Shown here: positions 35,813 through 42,869 of the stretch, piece after piece | Numbering within the stretch: the first letter of the stretch is position 1 | Layout of the letters: each line of letters starts with the position of its first letter | Assembly: GCF_036174265.1 (NCBI RefSeq) | Contig: NZ_CP108055.1 | Span: 7,006,001 to 7,070,000 of the forward strand | DNA: 64,000 nt | Source: Streptomyces sp. NBC_00285 | GTDB taxonomy: Bacteria > Actinomycetota > Actinomycetes > Streptomycetales > Streptomycetaceae | Direction of reading: 5' to 3' | Made by a program: the position numbers and the translations under genes | Notes under the pieces: model-generated | The model's input: the letters and a program-made list of their open reading frames with translations, nothing else | Told to the model about the DNA's origin: nothing | Databases searched by the model: none

Positions 35813-36571
35813 ATGGCTACCGGGAACCCCGAGGGCAAGAAGCAGCCGCCGGAGGAGCAGCGCCTGGGACCTGTCCTCCGCAGGCGGGGACAGGTCACGG
35901 CGAGCACGACCGACCAGCGCCTGCTGGACGCGGGCGGACCCTCGGACTGGGTCCACACCGACCCCTGGCGCGTGCTGCGCATCCAGTCGGAGTTCATCGA
36001 AGGCTTCGGCACACTCGCCGAACTCCCGCCCGCCATCAGCGTGTTCGGCTCGGCTCGGACACCGGCGGACTCGCCCGAGTACGAGGCGGGTGTGCAGTTG
36101 GGCCGCGGCTTGGTAGAGGCCGGCTTCGCGGTCATCACCGGCGGTGGCCCCGGCGCCATGGAGGCGGCCAACAAGGGCGCCAGCGAGGCGAACGGCGTCT
36201 CGGTCGGCCTCGGCATCGAGCTCCCCTTCGAGCAGGGGCTCAACCCGTACGTCGACATCGGCCTCAACTTCCGCTACTTCTTCGTCCGCAAGATGATGTT
36301 CGTGAAGTACGCGCAGGGGTTCGTGGTCCTGCCCGGCGGTCTCGGCACCCTCGACGAACTCTTCGAGGCGCTGACCCTCGTCCAGACCCAGAAGGTCACC
36401 CGCTTCCCGATCGTCCTCTTCGGCAGCGAGTACTGGGGCGGACTGGTCGACTGGATCAGGAGCACGCTGGTCGCCCAGGGCAAGGCGTCGGAGAAGGACC
36501 TGCACCTGTTCCACGTGACGGACGACGTGGACGAGGCGGTGGCACTGGTGTCGAAGGAGGCCGGCCGCTGA
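35813..36571 (+). CDS. LOG-family protein (TIGR00730; nucleoside 5'-monophosphate phosphoribohydrolase)
   Basis: A 252-residue Rossmann-fold protein. Two diagnostic motifs are present: GGGPGAMEAANKGA and PGGLGTLDELFE, the substrate-binding and catalytic loops of LONELY GUY proteins, once misnamed lysine decarboxylases. These hydrolyse cytokinin riboside monophosphates or AMP-like substrates. ATG at 35813 follows GGAGGGAGC. Its M. tuberculosis counterpart (Rv1205) sits in the same dapE-to-folP2 neighbourhood. Confidence 0.9.
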   Translation: MATGNPEGKKQPPEEQRLGPVLRRRGQVTASTTDQRLLDAGGPSDWVHTDPWRVLRIQSEFIEGFGTLAELPPAISVFGSARTPADSPEYEAGVQLGRGLVEAGFAVITGGGPGAMEAANKGASEANGVSVGLGIELPFEQGLNPYVDIGLNFRYFFVRKMMFVKYAQGFVVLPGGLGTLDELFEALTLVQTQKVTRFPIVLFGSEYWGGLVDWIRSTLVAQGKASEKDLHLFHVTDDVDEAVALVSKEAGR

Positions 36572-36575
36572 ACTA

Positions 36576-36592
36576 CGGGGGCGGAGCCCCCG
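36576..36592. terminator. Short GC hairpin between convergent genes
   Basis: CGGGGGC (36576-36582), GGA loop, GCCCCCG (36586-36592), five bases after the LOG-gene stop and 40 bases before the folP2-type stop on the other strand. Confidence 0.55.
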
Positions 36593-36631
36593 CAGGACGG
36601 GACGGGTAGGGGCGGCGGGGGCGAAAAGGCC

Positions 36632-37492
36632 CTACGCCAGCCCCCGCCGCGCGACCGCCGGCGGCCGGTGCCCCGCGATCGACGCCACCATGTCCAGCAC
36701 CTGCCGCGTCTCGGCGACCTCGTGCACCCGGTACACCTGAGCCCCCAGCCACGCGGACACGGCGGTGGTGGCGAGCGTCCCGACCACCCGCTCCTTCACC
36801 GGTCTGTCCAGGGTCTCGCCCACGAAGTCCTTGTTGGACAGCGACACCAACACCGGCCACCCCGTCCCGACCATCTCGCCCAGCCGCCGGGTCGCCTCAA
36901 GACTGTGCCGCGTGCTCTTCCCGAAGTCGTGCCCGGGATCGATCATCACGGACTCCCTGGGCACGCCCAGCGCGACCGCCCGCTCCGCCAGCCCCACGGT
37001 CACCCGCAGAATGTCGGCCATCACGTCGTCGTACGTCACCCGATGCGGCCGGGTACGCGGCTCCGCGCCCCCGGCATGGGTGCACACCAGCCCCACCCGG
37101 TACCGCGCGGCGACCTCCGCGAGGCCCGGATCGACCCCGCCCCACGCGTCGTTGAGCAGGTCCGCCCCGGCCTCGCAGACGGCCTCACCGACCGACGCCC
37201 GCCAGGTGTCGACGCTGATCACGACATCCGGGAACCGCCGCCGGACCTCCGATACGAAGCCGACGGTCCGCCGGCCCTCCTCCGCCGCGGAGACCTCTTC
37301 CCCCGGCCCGGCCTTGACGCCGCCGATGTCGATGATCGCGGCCCCTTCGGCCACCGCCTGCTCCACGCGCGCGAGAGCGGGCTCGTCGAGGAACGTGGCT
37401 CCCTGGTCGTAGAAGGAGTCGGGCGTCCGGTTCACGATCGCCATGATCACCGGCTCGTGCGCGTCGAACTCGCGCCTGCCCAGCCTGAGCAT
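36632..37492 (-). CDS. folP2: Dihydropteroate-synthase-family protein, FolP2 (Rv1207) type
   Basis: A 286-residue TIM-barrel protein of the pterin-binding family. Recognisable elements are IMAIVNRTPDSFYDQGATF, IDIGGVKAGPGEEV, VVISVDTWRASVGEAV, LLNDAWGGVD, VMIDPGHDFGKSTRHS and YRVHEVAETRQVLDMV. Canonical folate synthases have NVTPDSFSDGG and DxGGxSTRPG; here these read NRTPDSFYDQG and DIGGVKAGPG. This matches M. tuberculosis FolP2, which was reported to lack dihydropteroate synthase activity. Its true role is unknown. ATG at 37492 has GAGGT upstream; a start five codons earlier is possible. It diverges from the DivIVA-domain gene. Confidence 0.88.
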   Translation of the reverse strand: MLRLGRREFDAHEPVIMAIVNRTPDSFYDQGATFLDEPALARVEQAVAEGAAIIDIGGVKAGPGEEVSAAEEGRRTVGFVSEVRRRFPDVVISVDTWRASVGEAVCEAGADLLNDAWGGVDPGLAEVAARYRVGLVCTHAGGAEPRTRPHRVTYDDVMADILRVTVGLAERAVALGVPRESVMIDPGHDFGKSTRHSLEATRRLGEMVGTGWPVLVSLSNKDFVGETLDRPVKERVVGTLATTAVSAWLGAQVYRVHEVAETRQVLDMVASIAGHRPPAVARRGLA

Positions 37493-37638
37493 CCCCTGTG
37501 ACCTCACTTCGTCCGTCTGTGTGTTCGGCGTCTGCGGCCGCCTGCGACCCTAACTGTCAGACTCGCATGGCACGATCGGACCCTGACACATTCGACGCCG
37601 GCGGCCGGCCGCCGGCTGGGACCATGGGGACCTCAGCA

Positions 37639-38028
37639 ATGGTTATGTTCTTGTTCCTGGTCATCGCCCTAGCGGTCGTGGTCGCCGCGGTGACGCTCGC
37701 CGTGGTGGGCGGTGGCGAGAGCGACGGCCCGCTGCCGGACGTCGCCCCGGAGCGGCTCCAGGACCCCCTGCCGCTGGACCGCCCGGTGGACCGCGCCGAC
37801 GTCGAGAGCCTGCGTTTCCCGCTCACCGCCCGCGGCTACCGCATGGCCGACGTGGACGACGCCCTCGGCCGCCTCGGCGCGGAGCTCGCCGAGCGGGACG
37901 CGCGGATCGCCGACCTGGAGTCCGCGCTGGCCGGTGCCCAGGCCGCCGCGCACGTCTCCATGCAGAAGCCGGACCAGGGCAACGACCACGGCTACGGGTT
38001 CGGTCTCGGGCTCGGGGAGCAGCAGTGA
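37639..38028 (+). CDS. Membrane-anchored DivIVA-domain protein
   Basis: About 129 residues. One N-terminal membrane helix (MVMFLFLVIALAVVVAAVTLAVV) is followed by the DivIVA-type segment VESLRFPLTARGYRMADVDDALGRLGAELAERDARIADLESAL, which should bind as a coiled coil near the membrane. Possible starts are ATGs at 37624, 37639 and 37645; I chose 37639. The stop overlaps the tagI start (GTGA). DivIVA-domain proteins recruit factors to sites of polar growth; the role of this small one is not known. The Rv1209-Rv1210 pair is arranged the same way. Confidence 0.82.
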   Translation: MVMFLFLVIALAVVVAAVTLAVVGGGESDGPLPDVAPERLQDPLPLDRPVDRADVESLRFPLTARGYRMADVDDALGRLGAELAERDARIADLESALAGAQAAAHVSMQKPDQGNDHGYGFGLGLGEQQ

Positions 38029-38603
38029 CCTCCGGTACCGCCCTGGCCGGCGCGGACGGCGCGCTGCGCTGCCCCTGGGCCCTGTCCACGCCGGACTACG
38101 TGGCCTACCACGACGAGGAGTGGGGCCGCCCTGTCCACGGCGACGACGCCCTCTTCGAACGCCTGAGCCTGGAGGCGTTCCAGTCAGGCCTGTCCTGGAT
38201 CACGATCCTCCGCCGCCGCGAAGGCTTTCGTGCCGCCTTCGCGGGCTTCGAGATCGCCAAGGTGGCGACGTTCGGCGAGGCCGACCGGGACCGACTGCTC
38301 CTGGACGCCGGCATCATCCGCAACCGCGCCAAGGTCGACGCGACCATGGCCAACGCGCGCGTGCTGGCCGACTGGGCGCCGGGCGAGCTGGACGAGTTGA
38401 TCTGGAGCCACGCGCCGGCCTCTCAGACGGTCCCCGAGACGCTGGGCGACGTCCAGGCGGTCACCCCGGAGTCGACAGCCCTGTCGAAGGCCCTGAAGAA
38501 ACGGGGCCTGCGCTTCGTGGGCCCGACGACGGCGTACGCCCTGATGCAGGCGTGCGGCCTGGTGAACGACCACCTGCGGACCTGCGTGTCGAGAGCTTCC
38601 TAG
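38025..38603 (+). CDS. tagI: DNA-3-methyladenine glycosylase I
   Basis: A 192-residue base-excision repair enzyme that removes 3-methyladenine from DNA. The HhH-superfamily Tag motif begins LRCPWALSTPDYVAYHDEEWGRPVHGDDALFERLSLE. The zinc ligands expected for the family are visible: Cys and His near the N-terminus (RCPWA, YHDEEWG) and His/Cys at the end (NDHLRTC). GTG start overlaps the previous stop. It lacks its own promoter, so it is probably co-transcribed with the DivIVA-domain gene. Confidence 0.93.
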   Translation: MTSGTALAGADGALRCPWALSTPDYVAYHDEEWGRPVHGDDALFERLSLEAFQSGLSWITILRRREGFRAAFAGFEIAKVATFGEADRDRLLLDAGIIRNRAKVDATMANARVLADWAPGELDELIWSHAPASQTVPETLGDVQAVTPESTALSKALKKRGLRFVGPTTAYALMQACGLVNDHLRTCVSRAS

Positions 38604-38641
38604 GGGGCGGCCGGCCACCGGGCCCGCAGCCCCCAGGGGGC

Positions 38642-39433
38642 TCACCGCCCCGAGAACTCGGGCGTCTCCTTGTTCACGAACGCCCGAACCGCGGTCGCAT
38701 GGTCCTCGGAGGCCCCGGCCCGTGACTGCAGCTCGTCCTCCTTCTCCAGCGTCTCCGACAGGGTGTGCGACAGGGCGTACGCCAGCGACTCCTTGATCGC
38801 CCCGTATGCCACCGTCGGCCCCGAGGCCAGTGCCCGTGCCACCTTCTCCGCCTCGGCGGGCAGCTCGGTCGACGGCACGAGACGGTTCACGATCCCCAGC
38901 TCGTACGCGTCCTGAGCGGAGATGGTCCGGGGGAAGAGCAGCAGATCGGCAGCCCTGCCCGGGCCCACCACCCGCGGCAGCGTCCAGGAGATTCCGGAGT
39001 CCGCGGTCAGCGCGACTCCCGCGAACGACGTGTTGAAGGCGGCCGTGTCCGCGACCACCCGGTAGTCCGCGGCCAGCGCGAGCCCGAATCCGGCCCCGGC
39101 CGCGACACCGTTCACCCCGGCGACCACCGGCTTCGGCATTTCCGTCAGCGCCCGCACGATCGGGTTGTAGTGCTCCTTGACCGTGCTCATGACGACGTCG
39201 GACCCCTGGAGCAGCAGCCCGATGTGCTCCTTGAGGTCCTGCCCCACGCAGAACGCCCGCTCCCCGGCCGCGGTGAGCAGCACGGCCCGTACGGCGTCGT
39301 CCGTGGCCGCCGACTCCACGGCCTCCCGCAACGCGACCTTCGTGGCGATGTCGAGCGCGTTCATCGCCCCGGGCCGGTTCAGCGTGATGGTCGCGAGTCC
39401 GTCGCTCACCTCGTAGAGCACGGTGTCGGCCAT
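38642..39433 (-). CDS. Enoyl-CoA hydratase/isomerase family protein
   Basis: A 263-residue crotonase-fold protein. The CoA-binding and oxyanion-hole regions are TITLNRPGAMNALD, GERAFCVGQDLKEH and VNGVAAGAGFGLALAADYRV. The position of the second catalytic Glu of true hydratases is occupied by TSFAGVALTADSGISWTLPRVVG, where Asp is present, so the exact reaction (hydratase or isomerase, PaaG-like) is uncertain. ATG at 39433 follows GGAGGGG. It converges on tagI and is divergent from the DUF3117 gene. Confidence 0.88.
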   Translation of the reverse strand: MADTVLYEVSDGLATITLNRPGAMNALDIATKVALREAVESAATDDAVRAVLLTAAGERAFCVGQDLKEHIGLLLQGSDVVMSTVKEHYNPIVRALTEMPKPVVAGVNGVAAGAGFGLALAADYRVVADTAAFNTSFAGVALTADSGISWTLPRVVGPGRAADLLLFPRTISAQDAYELGIVNRLVPSTELPAEAEKVARALASGPTVAYGAIKESLAYALSHTLSETLEKEDELQSRAGASEDHATAVRAFVNKETPEFSGR

Positions 39434-39650
39434 GGCTTTTCCCCTCCGGTGTGTCCGTTGCATCCGTTGTCCGAAGGACAGCATGTCGGAGATCACCGTC
39501 CGCTGACCGGACCTGACGTGTGACCTGCGTCAAAGAATCCGGACGCGTATTCGGTCGGCTGGGATCCGCGCGGCGGCGGAGTATCGCAGCCACATCGCCG
39601 AATTGGGTGGTTTTGCTCGCGCGCGTTGCCCAAGCGATGCCGACTGATGT

Positions 39651-39680
39651 TGGTCATCGGGTCCTGCGATGCGGGATAAT
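39651..39680 (+). promoter_or_regulatory. Candidate housekeeping promoter for the DUF3117 gene
   Basis: TGGTCA (39651-39656), 18-base spacer, GATAAT (39675-39680), about 110 bases before the DUF3117 start. The -10 matches TATAAT at five of six bases and the region 39580-39680 is less GC-rich than its surroundings. The 358-base gap (39434-39791) contains no other gene that I can support. Confidence 0.5.
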
Positions 39681-39791
39681 GGCCTGGAAGCAATGTGTTC
39701 GATGCCGGTGCCACGCGTCCCACTTGGACGCGCGCCCTTTCCCGGGGCCGTCGGCTTTGACGATGAGCTGGTTTCAGGAAGGGGAACGAGC

Positions 39792-39959
39792 ATGGCGGCC
39801 ATGAAGCCGCGGACGGGCGATGGCCCGCTCGAGGTGACCAAGGAGGGGCGGGGCATTGTCATGCGCGTTCCGCTCGAAGGCGGCGGGCGGCTCGTCGTCG
39901 AGCTGACCCCTGACGAGGCCGACGCGCTCGGTGACGCCCTCAAGAAGGTCGTCGGCTGA
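39792..39959 (+). CDS. DUF3117 small protein
   Basis: A 55-residue protein (MAAMKPRTGDGPLEV..., ELTPDEADALGDALKKVVG) conserved across actinobacteria. ATG at 39792 is preceded by AGGAAGGGG. It has an N-terminal beta-type stretch and a short C-terminal helix, no membrane segment and no cysteine. M. tuberculosis Rv1211 belongs to this family; it has been described as calmodulin-like, which I cannot verify here. A terminator hairpin follows directly. Confidence 0.92.
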   Translation: MAAMKPRTGDGPLEVTKEGRGIVMRVPLEGGGRLVVELTPDEADALGDALKKVVG

Positions 39960-39981
39960 CGCGGGAGTGACCATACTCTTT

Positions 39982-40019
39982 CGGCTGCCCCGGCATCGCG
40001 CATGGTGCCGGGGCAGCCG
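39982..40019. terminator. Terminator after the DUF3117 gene
   Basis: Perfect 14-bp stem CGGCTGCCCCGGCA (39982-39995) with TGCCGGGGCAGCCG (40006-40019), 10-base loop. The following 155 bases to the methyltransferase stop hold no gene that I can see. Confidence 0.9.
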
Positions 40020-40174
40020 TCTGCCCGGGCGGATCCACGGATGGCCGTACGGCCCTCATCCGGGTTTCCACGGCTCGCAGACCGGATTCCACGGCCCCGA
40101 GCGGGTACGTACGCCTCTCGCGCGCAGCCCGTTCGAACAGTCCCGGCCGCTCTCGTCCTAGCGGCCCGCCCGGC

Positions 40175-40807
40175 TCAGCGTTTGACCGCGCACAGCAGCC
40201 CGTCACCCACCGGCAGCAGTGACGGCACCAGTTCCTGGGTCTCGCGTACGGCCCGCAGCAGCTCCCTGAGGCGGACCACCTCCGTGGGCTGCGGTCCCGA
40301 GTCCACCGTGCGGCCGTTGGCGAAGACGCCCTCGAAGACGACGAGCCCACCCGGACGCAGCAGGCGCAACGATTCAGCGAGGTAGTCCATGACCTCCTGC
40401 CGGTCACCGTCGCAAAAGACGAGGTCGTAGCCGGCATCGGCGAGGCGGGGCAGGACCTCCAGGGCGCGGCCCGGGATGAAACGGGCCCGGTTGCTGGCGA
40501 AACCGGAGGCACGGAAGGCCTGGCGGGCGAACTGCTGGTGTTCCGGCTCGGGGTCGACGGTGGTCAGCACCCCGTCCGGACGCATCCCGTGCAGCAGATG
40601 GATGCCGGAGACGCCGGTGCCGGTACCGATCTCGGCGACGGCCTTGGCGTCCACGGAGGCGGCCAGCAACCGCAAAGCCGCGCCCGCGCCGGGCGACACC
40701 GAGCGCAGCCCCGCCTCACGGGCCCGGTCGCGGGCCCAGCGCAGGACTTCGTCCTCGGCGACGTAGGCGTCGGAGAACGCCCAGCTCGTCAGCCGGTTGC
40801 CGGTAAT
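40175..40807 (-). CDS. SAM-dependent O-methyltransferase (Rv1220c type), apparent ATT start
   Basis: A class I methyltransferase of the COG4122 family. The SAM-binding motif I is AVAEIGTGTGVSGIHLL; acidic motif TTVDPEPEH and FCDGDRQEVMDYL follow. The frame has GTG only at codon 37 (40699), inside the fold. Upstream in frame the translation continues ITGNRLTSWAFSDAYVAEDE, which looks like the genuine family N-terminus, but no ATG, GTG or TTG exists before the stop. An ATT at 40807 lies six bases after AAGGAG, so I propose ATT initiation (210 residues). It diverges from the sigma-factor gene, as in mycobacteria. Confidence 0.8.
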   Translation of the reverse strand: MTGNRLTSWAFSDAYVAEDEVLRWARDRAREAGLRSVSPGAGAALRLLAASVDAKAVAEIGTGTGVSGIHLLHGMRPDGVLTTVDPEPEHQQFARQAFRASGFASNRARFIPGRALEVLPRLADAGYDLVFCDGDRQEVMDYLAESLRLLRPGGLVVFEGVFANGRTVDSGPQPTEVVRLRELLRAVRETQELVPSLLPVGDGLLCAVKR

Positions 40808-40860
40808 AACCCTCTCCTTGCCCCGTGGTTGCCTGGGCGTGACTGTATCCGTTGGCGTCG

Positions 40861-40886
40861 GGAACCCGCAGATGGGACCGGGCGTT
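40861..40886 (+). promoter_or_regulatory. Candidate ECF-type promoter of the sigma-factor gene
   Basis: GGAACC (40861-40866), 16-base spacer, CGTT (40883-40886). This is the form expected of promoters recognised by ECF sigma factors of the SigE/SigH class, and it lies 150 bases before the sigma-factor start. It would make the sigma factor autoregulated. Confidence 0.6.
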
Positions 40887-41036
40887 TAGAGGGGTGGAGA
40901 CGCACCCGGGGGGACACAGTTGGATCACGAAGCCGAGCGGGCCCTCGAGCAACTGCTGATGCGGGGGCCCGAGTGGTATCACCCCAGATCAAATTCTCGT
41001 AAAACCGCTTATCCGGAGCTAACGGGCGAGGTGGCT

Positions 41037-41807
41037 ATGGTAGGGGCTCCACTGGAGACAACCAGAGCCGACAGGGGAGGTGCGGCCGCGTTCGGAGATC
41101 GTGGGGGAGTGCTGAGGCGCTTCCTCGGATCGGCGGGCAGGCCCAAATCCGTGAACAAAACCGCTGACCGCAGCCATGCCGGCGACTACACCCAGACCGC
41201 GACCTTCGCCACCGACGCGGACGGGCAGGCGTGGACTCCGCCCACCTGGGAGGAGATCGTCAGCACGCACAGCGGCCGCGTCTACCGCCTCGCGTACCGC
41301 CTCACCGGCAACCAGCACGACGCCGAGGACCTCACGCAGGAGGTCTTCGTCCGCGTCTTCCGCTCGCTGTCCACCTACACCCCGGGCACCTTCGAGGGCT
41401 GGCTGCACCGCATCACCACCAACCTCTTCCTGGACATGGTCCGCCGCAAGCAGCGCATCCGCTTCGACGCCCTTGGCGAGGACGCGGCCGAGCGACTGCC
41501 CAGCCGCGAGCCGTCCCCCCAGCAGATCTTCAACGACGCCCACTTCGACGCGGACGTCCAGCAGGCCCTCGACACCCTCGCGCCGGAGTTCCGCGCCGCG
41601 GTCGTCCTGTGCGACATCGAAGGACTGTCGTACGAGGAGATCGCCGCGACCCTGGGCGTCAAGCTCGGTACGGTCCGCTCGCGGATCCACCGTGGCCGTT
41701 CCCAGCTGCGCAAGGCCCTTGCACACCGCTCCCCGGAGGCCCGTGCCGAGCGACGCTCCTTCATGGCCCGGGTTCCCGCGCTGGGAGGAGGGGGCGCGAC
41801 CGCGTGA
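41037..41807 (+). CDS. sigE: ECF sigma factor, SigE (M. tuberculosis) type
   Basis: About 256 residues. Region 2 is [30 protein letters not shown] with the region 2.2-2.4 motif [20 protein letters not shown]. Region 4 is [33 protein letters not shown] non-conserved N-terminal part of about 70 residues is typical of this branch. ATG at 41037 follows GAGGTGG; the frame is open to a TTG at 40920. It is translationally coupled (GTGA) to the anti-sigma gene. In M. tuberculosis SigE governs envelope stress. The name sigE here means that orthologue, not the S. coelicolor SigE. Confidence 0.9.
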   Translation: MVGAPLETTRADRGGAAAFGDRGGVLRRFLGSAGRPKSVNKTADRSHAGDYTQTATFATDADGQAWTPPTWEEIVSTHSGRVYRLAYRLTGNQHDAEDLTQEVFVRVFRSLSTYTPGTFEGWLHRITTNLFLDMVRRKQRIRFDALGEDAAERLPSREPSPQQIFNDAHFDADVQQALDTLAPEFRAAVVLCDIEGLSYEEIAATLGVKLGTVRSRIHRGRSQLRKALAHRSPEARAERRSFMARVPALGGGGATA

Positions 41808-42778
41808 GTGGATCACTGCCCAAACCCGGCGAGGGAAGCCTCGCGGAACAGCATCTGGGAGACCGACTCGCCGCCCTGGTGGACGGCGAGCTCGGTCATG
41901 CCACGCGCGAGCGTGTCCTCGCGCATCTCGCCACCTGTCCCAAGTGCAAGGCGGAGGCGGACGCCCAGCGCCGCCTGAAGAACGTCTTCGCGGAGGCCGC
42001 CCCGCCGCCGCCCTCGGAAAGCTTCCTGGCCCGACTCCAGGGGCTGCCGGGGGGTGGTCCGGAGGACGGCGACAACTCGCCGTTCGGCGGGGGAGGACTC
42101 ACCGGAGGACTGTCGGGACGACCCGGCGCCGGGGTCTTCGGCGTGAGACGTGGCGAGCGCTTCGCATTCGACTACGTACCCGCCCGTCCGCACGCGCCGG
42201 TGCTCCCGCCGTCCGCCGGCCGGGGCTTCCCCGTTCATGACGTCAGTCGTCACGAGGCCGAGCGCTCTGCCTCCCGCGGCATGAGGTTCGCGTTCGTCGC
42301 CGCCGGAGCGGTGTCGCTGGCCGCGATCGCGCTGGGCGGCGTCACCACGGGGGCGCCGGGTGACACCAACGACGCCCGCGGTGGTTCAGGGGCCGGCAGC
42401 AATGTGACCCCGGCGCGCACCCCGGGCAGCGGGGCGGCGGTGCCGGAGAACCAGCGGCGCCGTGGTCTGAGTCCGCAACTCGCGCAGGAACAGGGGCAGC
42501 GGGCGTTCGGTGACGCCGCGGTCGCCCCGACCGAGGCGTCCGCGCCGCTGCTGCCGGGGATTCCCGCGCAGATCCAGGACGCGGTCGCGCACACCCTCAC
42601 GGCGCCGGTGGTCGCGGGTGCTGCCGCCATGTCCCCACTCATACGCCCCCTCGACGCCACCCCGCCGCTCACCCTGGCGTCCTGGTCGGCGACCCCGGAC
42701 CTCACCACCTCCGGTCTCCTCACCGCCCCCGTCCCCCACACCACGTCCGCGCCCACTCCCCCCGCCACCGCCCGCTGA
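41804..42778 (+). CDS. Zinc-binding anti-sigma factor (RseA-like), membrane-anchored
   Basis: A 324-residue protein. The anti-sigma domain has [15 protein letters not shown] and the ZAS motif H-x3-C-x2-C at His41, Cys45, Cys48 ([12 protein letters not shown]). A linker of about 110 residues leads to a single membrane helix ([20 protein letters not shown], about 160-180), followed by an extracellular Ala/Pro/Thr-rich tail of about 145 residues. The GTG overlaps the sigma-factor stop, giving tight stoichiometry. The mycobacterial RseA is shorter; the long extracellular tail is a difference. It should release the sigma factor upon envelope stress by proteolysis or zinc loss. Confidence 0.88.
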   Translation: MSGSLPKPGEGSLAEQHLGDRLAALVDGELGHATRERVLAHLATCPKCKAEADAQRRLKNVFAEAAPPPPSESFLARLQGLPGGGPEDGDNSPFGGGGLTGGLSGRPGAGVFGVRRGERFAFDYVPARPHAPVLPPSAGRGFPVHDVSRHEAERSASRGMRFAFVAAGAVSLAAIALGGVTTGAPGDTNDARGGSGAGSNVTPARTPGSGAAVPENQRRRGLSPQLAQEQGQRAFGDAAVAPTEASAPLLPGIPAQIQDAVAHTLTAPVVAGAAAMSPLIRPLDATPPLTLASWSATPDLTTSGLLTAPVPHTTSAPTPPATAR

Positions 42779-42869
42779 CCGGATCCCTGCTCCGCGGCGC
42801 GTGAACCTGGTTGAATCCACAGGTAGGTCGACGCGCCGCGAACCGCGGCCGGTCAGCTGTGGGGAGAGC

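Noticed and set aside
39931..40161. A 76-codon ORF after the DUF3117 gene
   Set aside because: It spans the terminator hairpin, overlaps the DUF3117 3' end in another frame, has no ribosome site and encodes a low-complexity Pro/Arg-rich product.
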